Source of the DNA: Hyphomicrobiales bacterium
Lineage (GTDB): Bacteria > Pseudomonadota > Alphaproteobacteria > Rhizobiales > Rhizobiaceae
DNA: 64,000 nucleotides
Direction: 5' to 3'
Assembly: GCA_900473175.1 (NCBI GenBank)
Contig: UCKM01000014.1
Location: 62,001-126,000 of the forward strand
The position numbers and the translations under genes were made by a program. The notes beneath the pieces were generated by a model that saw nothing but the letters and a program-made list of their open reading frames with translations, was not told the origin of the DNA and made no database searches. Shown in pieces: positions 53,967-63,704 of this stretch; positions within the stretch are counted from its first letter, which is position 1; every line of letters begins with the position of its first letter.

Positions 53967-54212
53967 CTAGTCGGCATCATCCTCAACATCGACTTCCGGC
54001 CTGTCGCTTCCCTTGATCGATTCCTCGCGCCACATGCCATCGGCAGATTCATAACTGATCTGAGCGTCTTCGCCACCTATTTGCTGGCGCTTCGCCGCGC
54101 TTACTGCCGCGCTCAGCGCCTCTTCGTGCGTAGGAAATGTCTCCGACCAGACATCACCCAGTTTGTAGGCCCAGCCGCCATCATGAGCATCGACATGATA
54201 GGTAAGTTTCAT
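53967..54212 (-). CDS. DUF2188-domain protein
   Basis: This 81-residue protein has the DUF2188 pattern: YHVDAHDGGWAYKLG, a repeated-strand motif with a Trp and a Phe-Pro-Thr-His-Glu-Glu-Ala helix start, then QISYESADGMWREES. A very acidic tail ends the protein. Function unknown; it often neighbours stress genes. GGAG lies seven bases ahead of the ATG. Confidence 0.75.
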   Translation of the reverse strand: MKLTYHVDAHDGGWAYKLGDVWSETFPTHEEALSAAVSAAKRQQIGGEDAQISYESADGMWREESIKGSDRPEVDVEDDAD

Positions 54213-54258
54213 GAGAGTTCTCCGTTTTGTGTCAAATCATTCGATTGCAGCGAGATCT

Positions 54259-56355
54259 CTACGCCAATGTGCGCACCTTGGGTTCGCGGTCCCAATAGCG
54301 CATGGCTGCCGCCGTCACAAAGCCGTCGTCAAGCAGGACGACGCCCTCATCAGGAACAATGCCGGCCTTGTCGAGCAGCGCCTTGGCTTCCGGCACATAC
54401 CCGATCGCCTTGAGATGCGCGAAGGCGTCCATCACCCACTGGACCGCGGCTCCTTCGTGAACCAGCTTGTCTGTGGCCTCCCTGGAAAGAAGCACGGCGA
54501 CCGCGTCGAACAATTGTGAGGGCGATCCCATCAACTGGCCGTCGGCTTTCATCATCTTGCCGTCGGAAAGTTTTGCCCCGCCGACCTTTGGCGCAATGAT
54601 CTTGGCTGTCGCTCCAGCGCCCTTGATAGCCGTTGTCAGTTTTGCCAGGGGAGAAGCTTCGGAGCCATCGGCGATGAGGATGCCCACGGTCCGCCCGTCA
54701 AGGGTCGGCTTCATGTTCTTGTGGATGCTCAGGGCAGGGGACGGCTCCATATCGAATGGCGGGCGGGCAGCGGGCGACGTTTTCGGCAACTCTATGCCCA
54801 GCCCATTTGCGACACGCTTTGCAAGGTCCTCATCGACGTTGCGCAGATTGCCGACCATGCGCGGGGGCACTTGCGCGAGGCCCACCTTTGAAAGCTCGAA
54901 CACGAAGGAAGAGGCAATGTGCGCCTGTTCCGACGGATCCTGCGAGCGCCAGAACAGTCTTGCCTGACTGTAGTGATCCGCAAAGAGCTCGGCGCGAACC
55001 CGCAGTTTCTCGCCCTGCTCCTCATTCTCGGAACGACCGTCGAACGTGCTGAACCCGGTGACCGGACACTCGCGCGGTCCGCCTTCCTCGCCATGCGCGG
55101 CGAGGCTGTTTGGTTCATAATTGGCGCGGCCCTTGGGCACGTTCATCTGCATCTGCCCGTCGCGCTGAAAATTCATCACGGGGCATTTGGGAGCATTGAT
55201 CGGCAATTGATGGAAGTTCGCTGTGCCGAGGCGCGATTTCTGCGTATCGAGATAGCTGAACAATCGCCCCTGCAGCAGCGGATCATTGGTGAAATCGACG
55301 CCGGGAACGATGTTTGCCGGACAATAGGCGACCTGTTCTGTCTCCGCGAAAAAATTGTCGGGGTTGCGGTCGAGGACCATGCGGCCGACGATTCGAACCG
55401 GAATGACCTCTTCTGGAATGATCTTGGTCGCGTCGAGCACATCGTAAGGCTGGGCATCAGCGAAGGCCTGATCGAACAGCTGCAGGCCGAGTTCCCATTC
55501 CGGGAAATTACCGGACTGGATAGATTCCCAAAGATCGCGACGGTGATAGTCGTTATCGGCTGCCTGGAGCTTCAGTGCTTCGTCCCAAACGGTCGACTGC
55601 AATCCGAGCTTTGGCTTCCAGTGGAATTTGACGAAGGTCGACTTTCCCGTGGCATTGACCAGTCGGAACGTGTGGATGCCAAATCCCTCGATCGTCCGCA
55701 GCGCACGCGGAATGGTGCGGTCCGACATTGCCCACATCAACATGTGCGTGCTTTCCGGCATCAGGGATGCCCAATCCCAAAATGTATCATGGGCGCTGCC
55801 CGCCTGCGGAAAGGCCCGATCCGCTTCCATTTTCACGGCATGGACGAGGTCCGGAAACTTGATCGCGTCCTGGATGAAGAAGATCGGGATATTGTTGCCG
55901 ACCAGATCCCAATTGCCTTCCTTGGTGTAGAATTTGACGGCAAATCCGCGCACGTCCCGAGGCGTATCGACAGAGCCCGCCCCGCCAGCGACCGTCGAAA
56001 AGCGGGTGAACACGGGCGTCTTTTCGCCGGCCCGCTGGAACAGGTCGGCTTTGGTGATATCGGACAAGGATTCGTAGAGTTCAAAGTAACCGTGCGCTGC
56101 CGAACCTCGCGCGTGGACGATGCGTTCCGGAATGCGCTCGTGGTCAAAATGAAAGATCTTCTCGCGAAGAACGAAATCCTCCAGCAGGGTCGGCCCACGT
56201 TCGCCTGAGCGCAGACTGTTCTGGTTGTCGCTGACGTGGATACCCTGATTGGTGGTCAGGTGATTGGTCCCGTCATGGGGGCCTTTTTCAGGTACGTGCT
56301 GGTGCGTTTCACCGCCGTTACCTCGATCGGTGTCAAAACTATCTTCGGTCGCCAT
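54259..56355 (-). CDS. katE: Large-subunit catalase (KatE/HPII type)
   Basis: The 698-residue enzyme is a clade 2, large-subunit catalase. It has His81 in [14 protein letters not shown] as the distal catalytic His, the Asn region [21 protein letters not shown], and heme ligand Tyr368 in [14 protein letters not shown]. It also has the extra C-terminal flavodoxin/DJ-1-like domain (about 550-698, [18 protein letters not shown]). It decomposes hydrogen peroxide in the cytoplasm. The start has GAGGA upstream. It sits in a group of stress genes. Confidence 0.95.
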   Translation of the reverse strand: MATEDSFDTDRGNGGETHQHVPEKGPHDGTNHLTTNQGIHVSDNQNSLRSGERGPTLLEDFVLREKIFHFDHERIPERIVHARGSAAHGYFELYESLSDITKADLFQRAGEKTPVFTRFSTVAGGAGSVDTPRDVRGFAVKFYTKEGNWDLVGNNIPIFFIQDAIKFPDLVHAVKMEADRAFPQAGSAHDTFWDWASLMPESTHMLMWAMSDRTIPRALRTIEGFGIHTFRLVNATGKSTFVKFHWKPKLGLQSTVWDEALKLQAADNDYHRRDLWESIQSGNFPEWELGLQLFDQAFADAQPYDVLDATKIIPEEVIPVRIVGRMVLDRNPDNFFAETEQVAYCPANIVPGVDFTNDPLLQGRLFSYLDTQKSRLGTANFHQLPINAPKCPVMNFQRDGQMQMNVPKGRANYEPNSLAAHGEEGGPRECPVTGFSTFDGRSENEEQGEKLRVRAELFADHYSQARLFWRSQDPSEQAHIASSFVFELSKVGLAQVPPRMVGNLRNVDEDLAKRVANGLGIELPKTSPAARPPFDMEPSPALSIHKNMKPTLDGRTVGILIADGSEASPLAKLTTAIKGAGATAKIIAPKVGGAKLSDGKMMKADGQLMGSPSQLFDAVAVLLSREATDKLVHEGAAVQWVMDAFAHLKAIGYVPEAKALLDKAGIVPDEGVVLLDDGFVTAAAMRYWDREPKVRTLA

Positions 56356-56476
56356 CGTACCGTCCTCGCTGTTGGTGGATAAAGGGCCTAACGAGGGATC
56401 GCGGGAGAAGGTTCCGTTAGTCGCAGCAATTGCGGCACGATTCGTTTCTGACGCACGTGCTGAGGTCGCAAGAGCC

Positions 56477-56971
56477 TTAGCCGGTCGTGCCAGAACCGGC
56501 GGCCTTGAAGCGTGTCTCGAACTCGCGTCGTAAACTGCGCCTGACTTCGGCCGCGCGCAATCGCTGCTGTTCGACGTCCGATTTTGGCTGATAGGGTGGG
56601 ACGGCCGTTGGCCGGCCTTCCGCGTCTACGGCAACCATGGTGAAATAGCACGAGTTGGTATGCCGGCGCACGCCAGTGCGAATATCTTCCGCCTCGACGC
56701 GGATGCCGACTTCCATGGAGGTGCGACCGGCCCAATTGATAGAGGCCCGGAAGGTGACCAATTCGCCTACCATGATCGGCTGGCGGAATACGACCTGATC
56801 CACCGACAAGGTCACGGCATATTCCTTCGAGTAGCGCGAGGCACAGGAGAAGGCGACGCGGTCCAAAAGGTTAAGCAGGGCGCCGCCATGGACCTTGCCG
56901 CTGAAATTGGCCATATCGGGCGTCATCAAGACAACCATCTCTACGCGACTTTTATCCGTGCCGTCGTCCAT
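56477..56971 (-). CDS. Acyl-CoA thioesterase (hotdog fold, YciA/BACH type)
   Basis: The 164-residue protein shows the YciA/BACH hotdog pattern: [22 protein letters not shown] with the catalytic Asp near the GG stretch, then [14 protein letters not shown] and [12 protein letters not shown]. It hydrolyses acyl-CoA. I use the Met preceded by GGGGG rather than the longer frame. The gene follows the same direction as the catalase gene. Confidence 0.88.
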   Translation of the reverse strand: MDDGTDKSRVEMVVLMTPDMANFSGKVHGGALLNLLDRVAFSCASRYSKEYAVTLSVDQVVFRQPIMVGELVTFRASINWAGRTSMEVGIRVEAEDIRTGVRRHTNSCYFTMVAVDAEGRPTAVPPYQPKSDVEQQRLRAAEVRRSLRREFETRFKAAGSGTTG

Positions 56972-57234
56972 CGTACCCCCGTGCAACTCGATCAAATAGC
57001 GCTTCGGATTTATGGATTTCCGGAGCAGCGAGCTCAAGGTATCAGGCAAAGCATGGAAGCATCAAACACAGAATTTGCGCTATCGAATACTAAGGACCAG
57101 CCAATCAATCTGCAGGCGCCCCGGCGCCCGAGCAAAACTCGAACGCGGCACGCGGGCAGCCCAAATGGGTTGCCCGTACGGTTGCGTCCGTCGAATGGCC
57201 CGCCAATATCAGCGCAACGCCCTGCGGCGATGGA

Positions 57235-57705
57235 TCATTTGTTGATTGATGTAACGGCGAGGTTGGTGAGCTTGTTGTTAGCGGCCTTTTCCTGGTCGAG
57301 GATTTCGCTGAGCATGACATGCGCCTCCTCATTCCCGAGCACTTTCGCCCATTCGCGCAGCGAGCCGTAGCGCGCGATCTCATAATGTTCGACCGCCTGG
57401 CAGGCGGCGAGTACCCCGGCGTCCAAGGCCACGCCCTCTGATTCTTCGATCAAGCCGTCTGCTTCCGTAAGAAGTCCGTCAGCAGCGTCACACTGCACGC
57501 CTTCCGGCTTGACGTCGATCGTCTGGAAAACCCGTTTCAGGATCTCGATCTGCCCTTTCGTTTCCTCGAGATGTTTATCGACGGCATTCTTCAGTTCGAT
57601 ATTCTTCACCGCTTTTGATACTTTCGGCAAAGCCTTGGTGATCGCATTCTCGGCGTAATAGATATCTTTCAGGGTATGTTCGAACAGCTCAGCAAGTGTT
57701 TTCAT
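57235..57705 (-). CDS. DUF892 ferritin-like protein (YciE/YciF type)
   Basis: The 156-residue protein is all-helical, with the YciF-type pattern TLAELFEHTLKDIYYAENAI, HLEETKGQIEILKRVFQ, VEHYEIARYGSLREWA and LSEILDQEKAANNKLT. Glu and His residues in these helices resemble a di-iron site. The family is induced by stress. GGAG lies six bases before the Met; an upstream extension is ignored. Confidence 0.88.
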   Translation of the reverse strand: MKTLAELFEHTLKDIYYAENAITKALPKVSKAVKNIELKNAVDKHLEETKGQIEILKRVFQTIDVKPEGVQCDAADGLLTEADGLIEESEGVALDAGVLAACQAVEHYEIARYGSLREWAKVLGNEEAHVMLSEILDQEKAANNKLTNLAVTSINK

Positions 57706-58015
57706 GGGGTTCTCCATCGTTGATCTTGCTGACCCAACGCCCCGCATAGCGGTTTCGTTCCGTTGATTGGCGGTATTGCACTGGTGCTCGAAACCCCCGG
57801 CCAAATGACCGGTATTTCAACTTTGAGTTTTGTGTTTAGCAATTTGCCAATTTCTGGACGCTATAACGACTCGCATGGAACAGTCACCCAACTACTACCG
57901 AATTGGTCTTGCCAGCATGCTGGTGTTGTGGATTTCGATCGTCTTCTTGATGCGCAGCGCCGGAATGTAGCCCAGCTAGTGATGCAACGAGCCACATCGC
58001 GTGTTCGCTGAGGGA
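57706..58015. other. Intergenic stretch with a possible 31-residue membrane peptide
   Basis: No clear gene fills this 310-base gap between a stress gene and the cellulose operon end. A small plus-strand frame at 57875-57970 encodes a 31-residue peptide with one hydrophobic stretch, GLASMLVLWISIVFLM. It lacks a ribosome site, so its reality is doubtful. Confidence 0.3.
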
Positions 58016-60316
58016 TCAGTATTCCCGCTTTCTTATAGCATTGACGGTTGCGATACCGCGCAGGCCATCCCTGTTGCCGGTGGCGGCTACGGCTTCGAAA
58101 ACGCGCAGGGCATCGGCAACCCGGTTAAGCTTCAAATAGGCATAGCCGCGCAGGATCATGAGATCGTTGCGTTCCGGGGCGATGCGCGCGCGCTGGTCAA
58201 GTGCGAGCAGGGCCTCATTGGGTCTGCCTGCGTTGAACGCCTCGGTAGCGCGGGACGCCAGCAATGCCGTGTCGAGTTCGACCTGCCGCGATGGGACCTG
58301 GCGCGCCTTCGATGCAGCGACCGCTGCCCTGTCAGCGAGCCCGACGCGCAGATAGGCGAGGCTCTGGCCGTAGGCTGCATCGCTGCGCGCCGATTCCGAA
58401 CGGCTGAGGAGCCCCCGCTCGAAGGCCGCAGCAGCCTCCAGCGGCCGATTGATGTCCATCAAACACCATCCCCGCGTGAGTGCGCTTTCCGGCGACAGCA
58501 CCTGGGGATTGATCGTGGTCGTACAGCCCGTCGGTGCCCGTGGGCCGGCGTTACCCGCTGGTCTTCGCGGGCGCTCGCGGCTCGGTGGCGGGGCCCGTTG
58601 AACCTGCAGTTCCTGCGCCTGCCGATACTGGGGCTGGCTGGCCTGCGTGCGCGCAATCGTCTCGGCAACCTGATCTGCGAGTGTGGGCCGTAATGGCGTG
58701 GACGAAATCGCTGGATTGGCCGGGCCCGGCGAGCTGGTCACCGGTTGCAATGGCAAGGGTTGCAACGTCGCCGCGCCCGGCGTGCCAAAAAGTTCGGGCG
58801 AGGGGACAAGCCCACGCTGGCGTGTATTGCGCTCTTCACCAAGGCGGGCAATTCGTTCCGAGCGTCCGGCCCAGCGGCGCTGGATCGCGGCGACACCCGT
58901 CGCGTCGCCAAGCTGCTGGCGGGTCAGGACGAGACCATAGGATGAGGGCTCATCGTCCGGCTTCCACTGCAAGGCGGTTGAAAACCAGCCTGATGCAGTT
59001 TCGAACTGGTTGAGCAGATAAGCATACCAGCCGAGCTGTTGCGCGGCATTGGCATCCTTGGCCTTGGCGACTTCCGGGACCATTCGCTGCAGGATTGCGG
59101 CCGGTATTTCGACAGGAGGGTCCTGCGCTAAAAGGTTGGCGACCGCGGCCATATAGACCGCGCGTGTACCATCCGAGCTGTCACGCCATGCATAGACCGT
59201 CGCTTCGGCTTCCGCCGGACGCTTTTGCGCGATCATGGCAAGGGCCAGCCCCTGCGCCGCGGATGCCGAATTTTCCCGCTCATGCGATAGCTTGAACCAT
59301 TTTTCCGCAGCGGAAACATCATTGCGGCGCAAATAATACCAGCCGAGGATCAACGGGTCGGAAGGCTCGGTGCCATCGTTCGCAAGTTTTTCGACGCGGC
59401 TGAGATCGGCTGGCGGCACGACCAGCTTGGGATCAGTTCCGGCGTCAGCGACGGCCTTGCGCGCCAGGTCGTTGCGAATGGAATCGAATTCCTTACCGCC
59501 ATCCGGCGTTGATTTTTCCCTGGCGAGCAATGCGTCGAGATCGGCCCGCGGCAGCAGCGGCAGCGCCTTCTGCACCGTTGCCAGCCGCTCTTCGGGCTTC
59601 GTGCAATTGTCGAGTATATAGGCGTAAGCATCCTTCGCGCGTGCGGTCCGGTCGGTCTTGGCGAAGGCCTCCGCGACGCGCCACAACACGTCCACGTCGC
59701 TACAGGTCAGAAGGCTGGTATTGGACGAACCAATGCGAATGACGGTGTCATATTGCTTGAGATTCGAGGCATTGATCAGCTGGTCGCGCGATTCCGCGAC
59801 GGCGAGCCGGTCCATGAGATCTGCCGGGGGTTTCCAGCCCGGCTCGGCGGTCTGCCGATCGCCAATAGCCTTGCGCAATTCCGGCAGCTTACCCGCCGCA
59901 AAGAGCTTCCACATCGCATCAAGCGCCGGGTCTGTCTGCGGAGCTATGGCCGTCGGATCGGCCGGCGGCGTCCAGCCCGGATAGAGCGCGCGCAGGCGGG
60001 CGATTTCGGCCTCAAGCCGGCGTTTGTCGCCCTGGCGGGCAAAGTAGCGCAGTGCGGTCTCATCCACCTTCGGCGGCGGGGTCGTCGTGGCGGGCGCAGG
60101 CGGGGTGGGTGCGGGCGTTTTCGGCGACCGCCCGGACTGGGCAACCTCATATTCGTCGTTGGCCTTGGCCGGATAAAGATCAACATCCGCGGCAAGGGAC
60201 GTCGAGCGAACAGAGCCGTTTGCCGCGGTGAAGACAGGTATATAGCCCTGTTTGATAGCAATTCCGCCGGCAATTGCGGCAATGATCGGAGCGATGATGA
60301 GCGTCGACTTCTTCAT
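58016..60316 (-). CDS. TPR-rich protein of the cellulose operon (BcsC/BcsK-like position)
   Basis: The 766-residue protein has one N-terminal membrane segment (about 5-22) and a Pro/Thr-rich linker (about 65-90). Several tetratricopeptide-like repeats follow (about 320-480 and 640-760, for example LGWYYLRRNDVSAAEKWF and LRGYAYLKLNRVADALRVF). It lacks the C-terminal outer-membrane barrel of true BcsC. Its ATG overlaps the bcsZ stop (ATGA). It may bind peptidoglycan or link the synthase to the envelope; from memory, alphaproteobacterial operons have such a protein, sometimes called BcsK. Confidence 0.75.
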   Translation of the reverse strand: MKKSTLIIAPIIAAIAGGIAIKQGYIPVFTAANGSVRSTSLAADVDLYPAKANDEYEVAQSGRSPKTPAPTPPAPATTTPPPKVDETALRYFARQGDKRRLEAEIARLRALYPGWTPPADPTAIAPQTDPALDAMWKLFAAGKLPELRKAIGDRQTAEPGWKPPADLMDRLAVAESRDQLINASNLKQYDTVIRIGSSNTSLLTCSDVDVLWRVAEAFAKTDRTARAKDAYAYILDNCTKPEERLATVQKALPLLPRADLDALLAREKSTPDGGKEFDSIRNDLARKAVADAGTDPKLVVPPADLSRVEKLANDGTEPSDPLILGWYYLRRNDVSAAEKWFKLSHERENSASAAQGLALAMIAQKRPAEAEATVYAWRDSSDGTRAVYMAAVANLLAQDPPVEIPAAILQRMVPEVAKAKDANAAQQLGWYAYLLNQFETASGWFSTALQWKPDDEPSSYGLVLTRQQLGDATGVAAIQRRWAGRSERIARLGEERNTRQRGLVPSPELFGTPGAATLQPLPLQPVTSSPGPANPAISSTPLRPTLADQVAETIARTQASQPQYRQAQELQVQRAPPPSRERPRRPAGNAGPRAPTGCTTTINPQVLSPESALTRGWCLMDINRPLEAAAAFERGLLSRSESARSDAAYGQSLAYLRVGLADRAAVAASKARQVPSRQVELDTALLASRATEAFNAGRPNEALLALDQRARIAPERNDLMILRGYAYLKLNRVADALRVFEAVAATGNRDGLRGIATVNAIRKREY

Positions 60317-61365
60317 AGGCATTCCGGATGTTGGCTGTAGGCAAAGGATAGCGACAACAAGTGGAGTGTCGATGGATAATAAAGCGTCGGTTCGAAGGTC
60401 TTGACCCGATCGGGCAGTTTCTTCCTGTCGAGCACGCAATCGATCAGCGCCGGAATGATCGCGTAGCCCGGATCGGAAAGCGTCGTGGTCGCTGTACCGC
60501 TTGGAATGTCGATAATGGCGAGATTTGTTCCGTCCGGCGACATGCCTTTGCGAAGCGGACCCAGCCTGGCGCGGTCCGTTACGCCGGCCCTCATCATGTA
60601 AAGCGGAATGCGCAGGGCGTTATACCCGAACTCCGGTGGAAAGCCCTCGGCCGGCCTCAGCCGCGTCTTTGCCGACATCCAGTCAGCCGGCAGCGAGCGT
60701 GGTCCGACGCGCGAGGCGTTAACGAGCCAAAGCCCGTCACTGCCGAGTTTTTTCCAGTCGCTCGATTGGTCAAGCGCCGCGAATTTCGGGAAGGCTTCAA
60801 AAATCCAGTAGGAGAGGTTGATTACCGGGCCATCCTCACGATCGCCTTCAGAAAAGCCTTGGGCCCCGGGAAGCAGCAACAGCCTGTCTTGCCGCTCAAT
60901 GATGTTGGATTTGCTCAAGGCCCGCATCATCGTCTCGGCGGTCTCGATAAGATCGTTGCGCCCCCATTGGGAACCGGCAAGCGCCAAGGCATAGGCGATC
61001 AATATGTCGCCGTCAGAAGCGTTATTGCTGTCGGTCACATGTGGTGTGCTGTTCGGATCCCATTTCCACACCGCCAGCCCGTCATCCCGCAGCAGAAACT
61101 CTTTGCGGGTAAATGACCAGATCAGGTCAAAATCCGCTTTGCTGCCGGCGAGAAAGGCCAGCCAAAGGCCATATCCCTGGCCTTCGCTATGGCTGATATT
61201 GCCGTTTCCGTCATCGATGACCCGGCCGCTTTCATTGACGAAGCGTGCCTTGTAGGCCTGCCAGTCTTGAGGCTTCACCGTTGGCTTCGACGCATTTTGT
61301 GCCATGACAGGTTCATGCCACGTGAAAGCCGCCAGGAGCAAGAACAACAGGATCCGCCGTTTCAT
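60313..61365 (-). CDS. bcsZ: Periplasmic endoglucanase BcsZ (glycoside hydrolase family 8)
   Basis: The 350-residue enzyme has a Sec signal (about 1-22) and the GH8 pattern: NISHSEGQGYGLWLA, with Glu61 as general acid, then TDSNNASDGDILIAYAL and PEFGYNALRIPLY. It trims or untangles nascent cellulose in the periplasm (celC of Agrobacterium). It overlaps bcsB and the TPR gene by four bases on each side. Confidence 0.93.
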   Translation of the reverse strand: MKRRILLFLLLAAFTWHEPVMAQNASKPTVKPQDWQAYKARFVNESGRVIDDGNGNISHSEGQGYGLWLAFLAGSKADFDLIWSFTRKEFLLRDDGLAVWKWDPNSTPHVTDSNNASDGDILIAYALALAGSQWGRNDLIETAETMMRALSKSNIIERQDRLLLLPGAQGFSEGDREDGPVINLSYWIFEAFPKFAALDQSSDWKKLGSDGLWLVNASRVGPRSLPADWMSAKTRLRPAEGFPPEFGYNALRIPLYMMRAGVTDRARLGPLRKGMSPDGTNLAIIDIPSGTATTTLSDPGYAIIPALIDCVLDRKKLPDRVKTFEPTLYYPSTLHLLSLSFAYSQHPECL

Positions 61366-63704
61366 ATGCGCCTCCCCAAATTGGACAGGAGCCGCGATGT
61401 CGCAATGCCGAGCAGTGCGGAAACGACGATCAGAAGCAGCGAGAATGACAATATGTTGCCCGACAGCCAGTTGGCGATGATCAGGCGCAGATTGGAGAAT
61501 GTCAGTGGTTGCGTGGGCATGAACGTGAATTCACCCACGGCCACCTTCTGCATCTCGTCCGTCGCAGCCTTGTAGATCGAGATATGGCCGCCGAGTTTCG
61601 ACCACCGGTCTTGCTGCGTAATCGCGCGAATTCCCAGCAGGAGATGTTCGTCCGTAGCCGAGGTCGCCAGCGTCCAGACGCCATTGCCTGCTGGATTTGG
61701 TTTCTGGGCGACCAGCAATGTCGCCGCCTGCTCCGGCGTATAGGGTTCCTCGCCCCCGGCATGGAAGGTGAAGGACGCCAGCGAAATATTGAAAGTGCGA
61801 TTCAACCAATCGTCGAAGGATGAGATCTGGCCGCGCCAGCCACGTCCGGCCAGGCGTTCACGCCATTGATCGAACTCCGTGCGCGTATCGGCGGCCTCGG
61901 CTGCCGGCTGTACGCCGCGTACGTCGCTCCAGACGGTCCGCGTGTTCTCGTTGATGCCTGTCTGTGTCAGCACCGTCGACTGTATCTGCGGAATGGCACC
62001 GACGAACAGGGCATTCGAGTTGACCGCCGAATTCGCGGTCGCGCGCGGATCGACCTCAAGCGGCCTGCCCGCCGCGACCGACATGCGCGCAAGCAGGGTG
62101 GCTGCGGCCGAAAGGCTTTTCTCGCCTTCATTGTTAAGCACAACCGGCAAGGGCTTGTCCGAACGGCCATAGGGGTAACTCGTACCGCTCAAACCGGCAA
62201 GGTTGGGCAATGTGCCGATCCGCGCGAACGTGGGCATGACGAATTCCGACGTGTCGAAGAGCGCAAAGCGTGTGACCGTCGAGGCTCCAGCGCCGGGTTC
62301 GCACGCCGCGTCGGACTTTGTATTGAGCACCGCCTCGAGCGTGATCATGTTGGCGCCCGGCCGGAAATGACGCATGGTAAAGTGGATCGGGAAATGCCTC
62401 AGGATCTCGCCGCCGGCTGTCGTGATGGGAAGCGTCGCGGCGATGTTGTCATTGACATAGATGTTGATCTGACTGCCTGGCAGCACGTCCTCGGAATAGG
62501 CGGCATCGAGCAGTATCGTCGCTTTGCCGTACTCATTGGCGTAGAAATCGGAAGGGACGCCGATCGCGAACTCGGTGCGCAAGCGCCGTCCGTTGAAATT
62601 GCGGGTTTCGACGCCGAGTTCGTTGAATTTCATTCGCGAGGCCCCGAGCATGAGCGGCACGTCGGGCGAACGCCAGGTCTGCGTCGCCAAGAACGATCGT
62701 GGCACCGAAACGTCCCGTTTCAATGGATCGACGACACTGGCTACCGCGTTCGTGACCGTTTGCCAGTCTGGTCCGTGCAACCGCAGCACCGAGCCGCCGG
62801 TGGCTGGATCATCGACGAAGGCTGCAAGAGCGGCGCCTGGTGTGATTGGAGTGAACGATCCGGAAATGTCCTGCAGTTCGTCATCCGTACCAAGCAGCAC
62901 CGTCAAGGCGCCCGGGGATTGCTCGTTCGGCAAACCGGCCGAGATGTTCACCAATTGATTGGGCATGTTGGCGAGCACCGCCAGTGCTCCGGCAAGGTGC
63001 AGCATCGGGGCCGTCGCGGCCATCCGGTCAACCGCCGGCACGACGATGTTGAAGGTAGTATTGCCCGAGGCATCGACTCCGACGGCCCGAATGTCATCGA
63101 TCTTGCTTAACCGCCTTGCTCCATCGTCAGCAAAGGAAAGGTAGGTTTTCGATGGTATGACCTCGGTCCAAAGCTCATAGGTCGATTGGACCGTGCAATC
63201 CGTCCGGTGCCGAAGACTGGTCGCCATCCTGAAGGTATTGAGACCTGCCTTCAATATTCCTTGCGGAATGTCGACGGTCAGCGTTTTCTGGCCCTCGGAT
63301 GATTGTACGGGTTCGGTGATGACCCTGGCATTGTTGATCGCCAACGTCAGCGATGACCACTCCGGCGCAACCACCAGGCTGTTCTGATATGTGAGGCTCA
63401 AGGACACGGGAGATGCCGCCTGTTCCTCGGTGATGAAGACCGCCCACGTCTTCTCACCATTCTCCCCGCTGAAGGAGAGGCTGTCTTGCGGGATGATGTA
63501 GCGGATTGAAGGGCCTCGCGCCGGCGAAGGTTGCGCGACAGCCGGCGCAGTCGTCTGATTTGCCGGCGACGGTGCCTGTTGCTCGGGCGAGGGCTTTGCT
63601 GTTCCCGCAGGCTTTTCCGGCGACATGTCGAACGGCGCGGTCTGCGCGTGCAGGGGCAGCGCCGAAAGGGCCGTCAGCAAACAGGCAGTGAGCAGCCGTT
63701 TCAT
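61362..63704 (-). CDS. bcsB: Cellulose synthase regulatory/periplasmic subunit BcsB
   Basis: The 780-residue protein has a Sec signal, a Pro/Ala/Gln-rich stretch, then BcsB-type beta and carbohydrate-binding domains (for example SLRHRTDCTVQSTYELWTEV and DVLPGSQINIYVNDNIAATL in outline). One C-terminal membrane anchor follows (GNILSFSLLLIVVSALLGIA). It guides the glucan through the periplasm in complex with BcsA. The ATG overlaps the bcsA stop by one base (TGATG), so I discard a longer frame upstream. Confidence 0.9.
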   Translation of the reverse strand: MKRLLTACLLTALSALPLHAQTAPFDMSPEKPAGTAKPSPEQQAPSPANQTTAPAVAQPSPARGPSIRYIIPQDSLSFSGENGEKTWAVFITEEQAASPVSLSLTYQNSLVVAPEWSSLTLAINNARVITEPVQSSEGQKTLTVDIPQGILKAGLNTFRMATSLRHRTDCTVQSTYELWTEVIPSKTYLSFADDGARRLSKIDDIRAVGVDASGNTTFNIVVPAVDRMAATAPMLHLAGALAVLANMPNQLVNISAGLPNEQSPGALTVLLGTDDELQDISGSFTPITPGAALAAFVDDPATGGSVLRLHGPDWQTVTNAVASVVDPLKRDVSVPRSFLATQTWRSPDVPLMLGASRMKFNELGVETRNFNGRRLRTEFAIGVPSDFYANEYGKATILLDAAYSEDVLPGSQINIYVNDNIAATLPITTAGGEILRHFPIHFTMRHFRPGANMITLEAVLNTKSDAACEPGAGASTVTRFALFDTSEFVMPTFARIGTLPNLAGLSGTSYPYGRSDKPLPVVLNNEGEKSLSAAATLLARMSVAAGRPLEVDPRATANSAVNSNALFVGAIPQIQSTVLTQTGINENTRTVWSDVRGVQPAAEAADTRTEFDQWRERLAGRGWRGQISSFDDWLNRTFNISLASFTFHAGGEEPYTPEQAATLLVAQKPNPAGNGVWTLATSATDEHLLLGIRAITQQDRWSKLGGHISIYKAATDEMQKVAVGEFTFMPTQPLTFSNLRLIIANWLSGNILSFSLLLIVVSALLGIATSRLLSNLGRRI

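Noticed and set aside
61866-63110. A 414-codon plus-strand frame
   Set aside because: It is antisense to bcsB; composition is Arg/Gly/Asp-rich and it lacks any motif.
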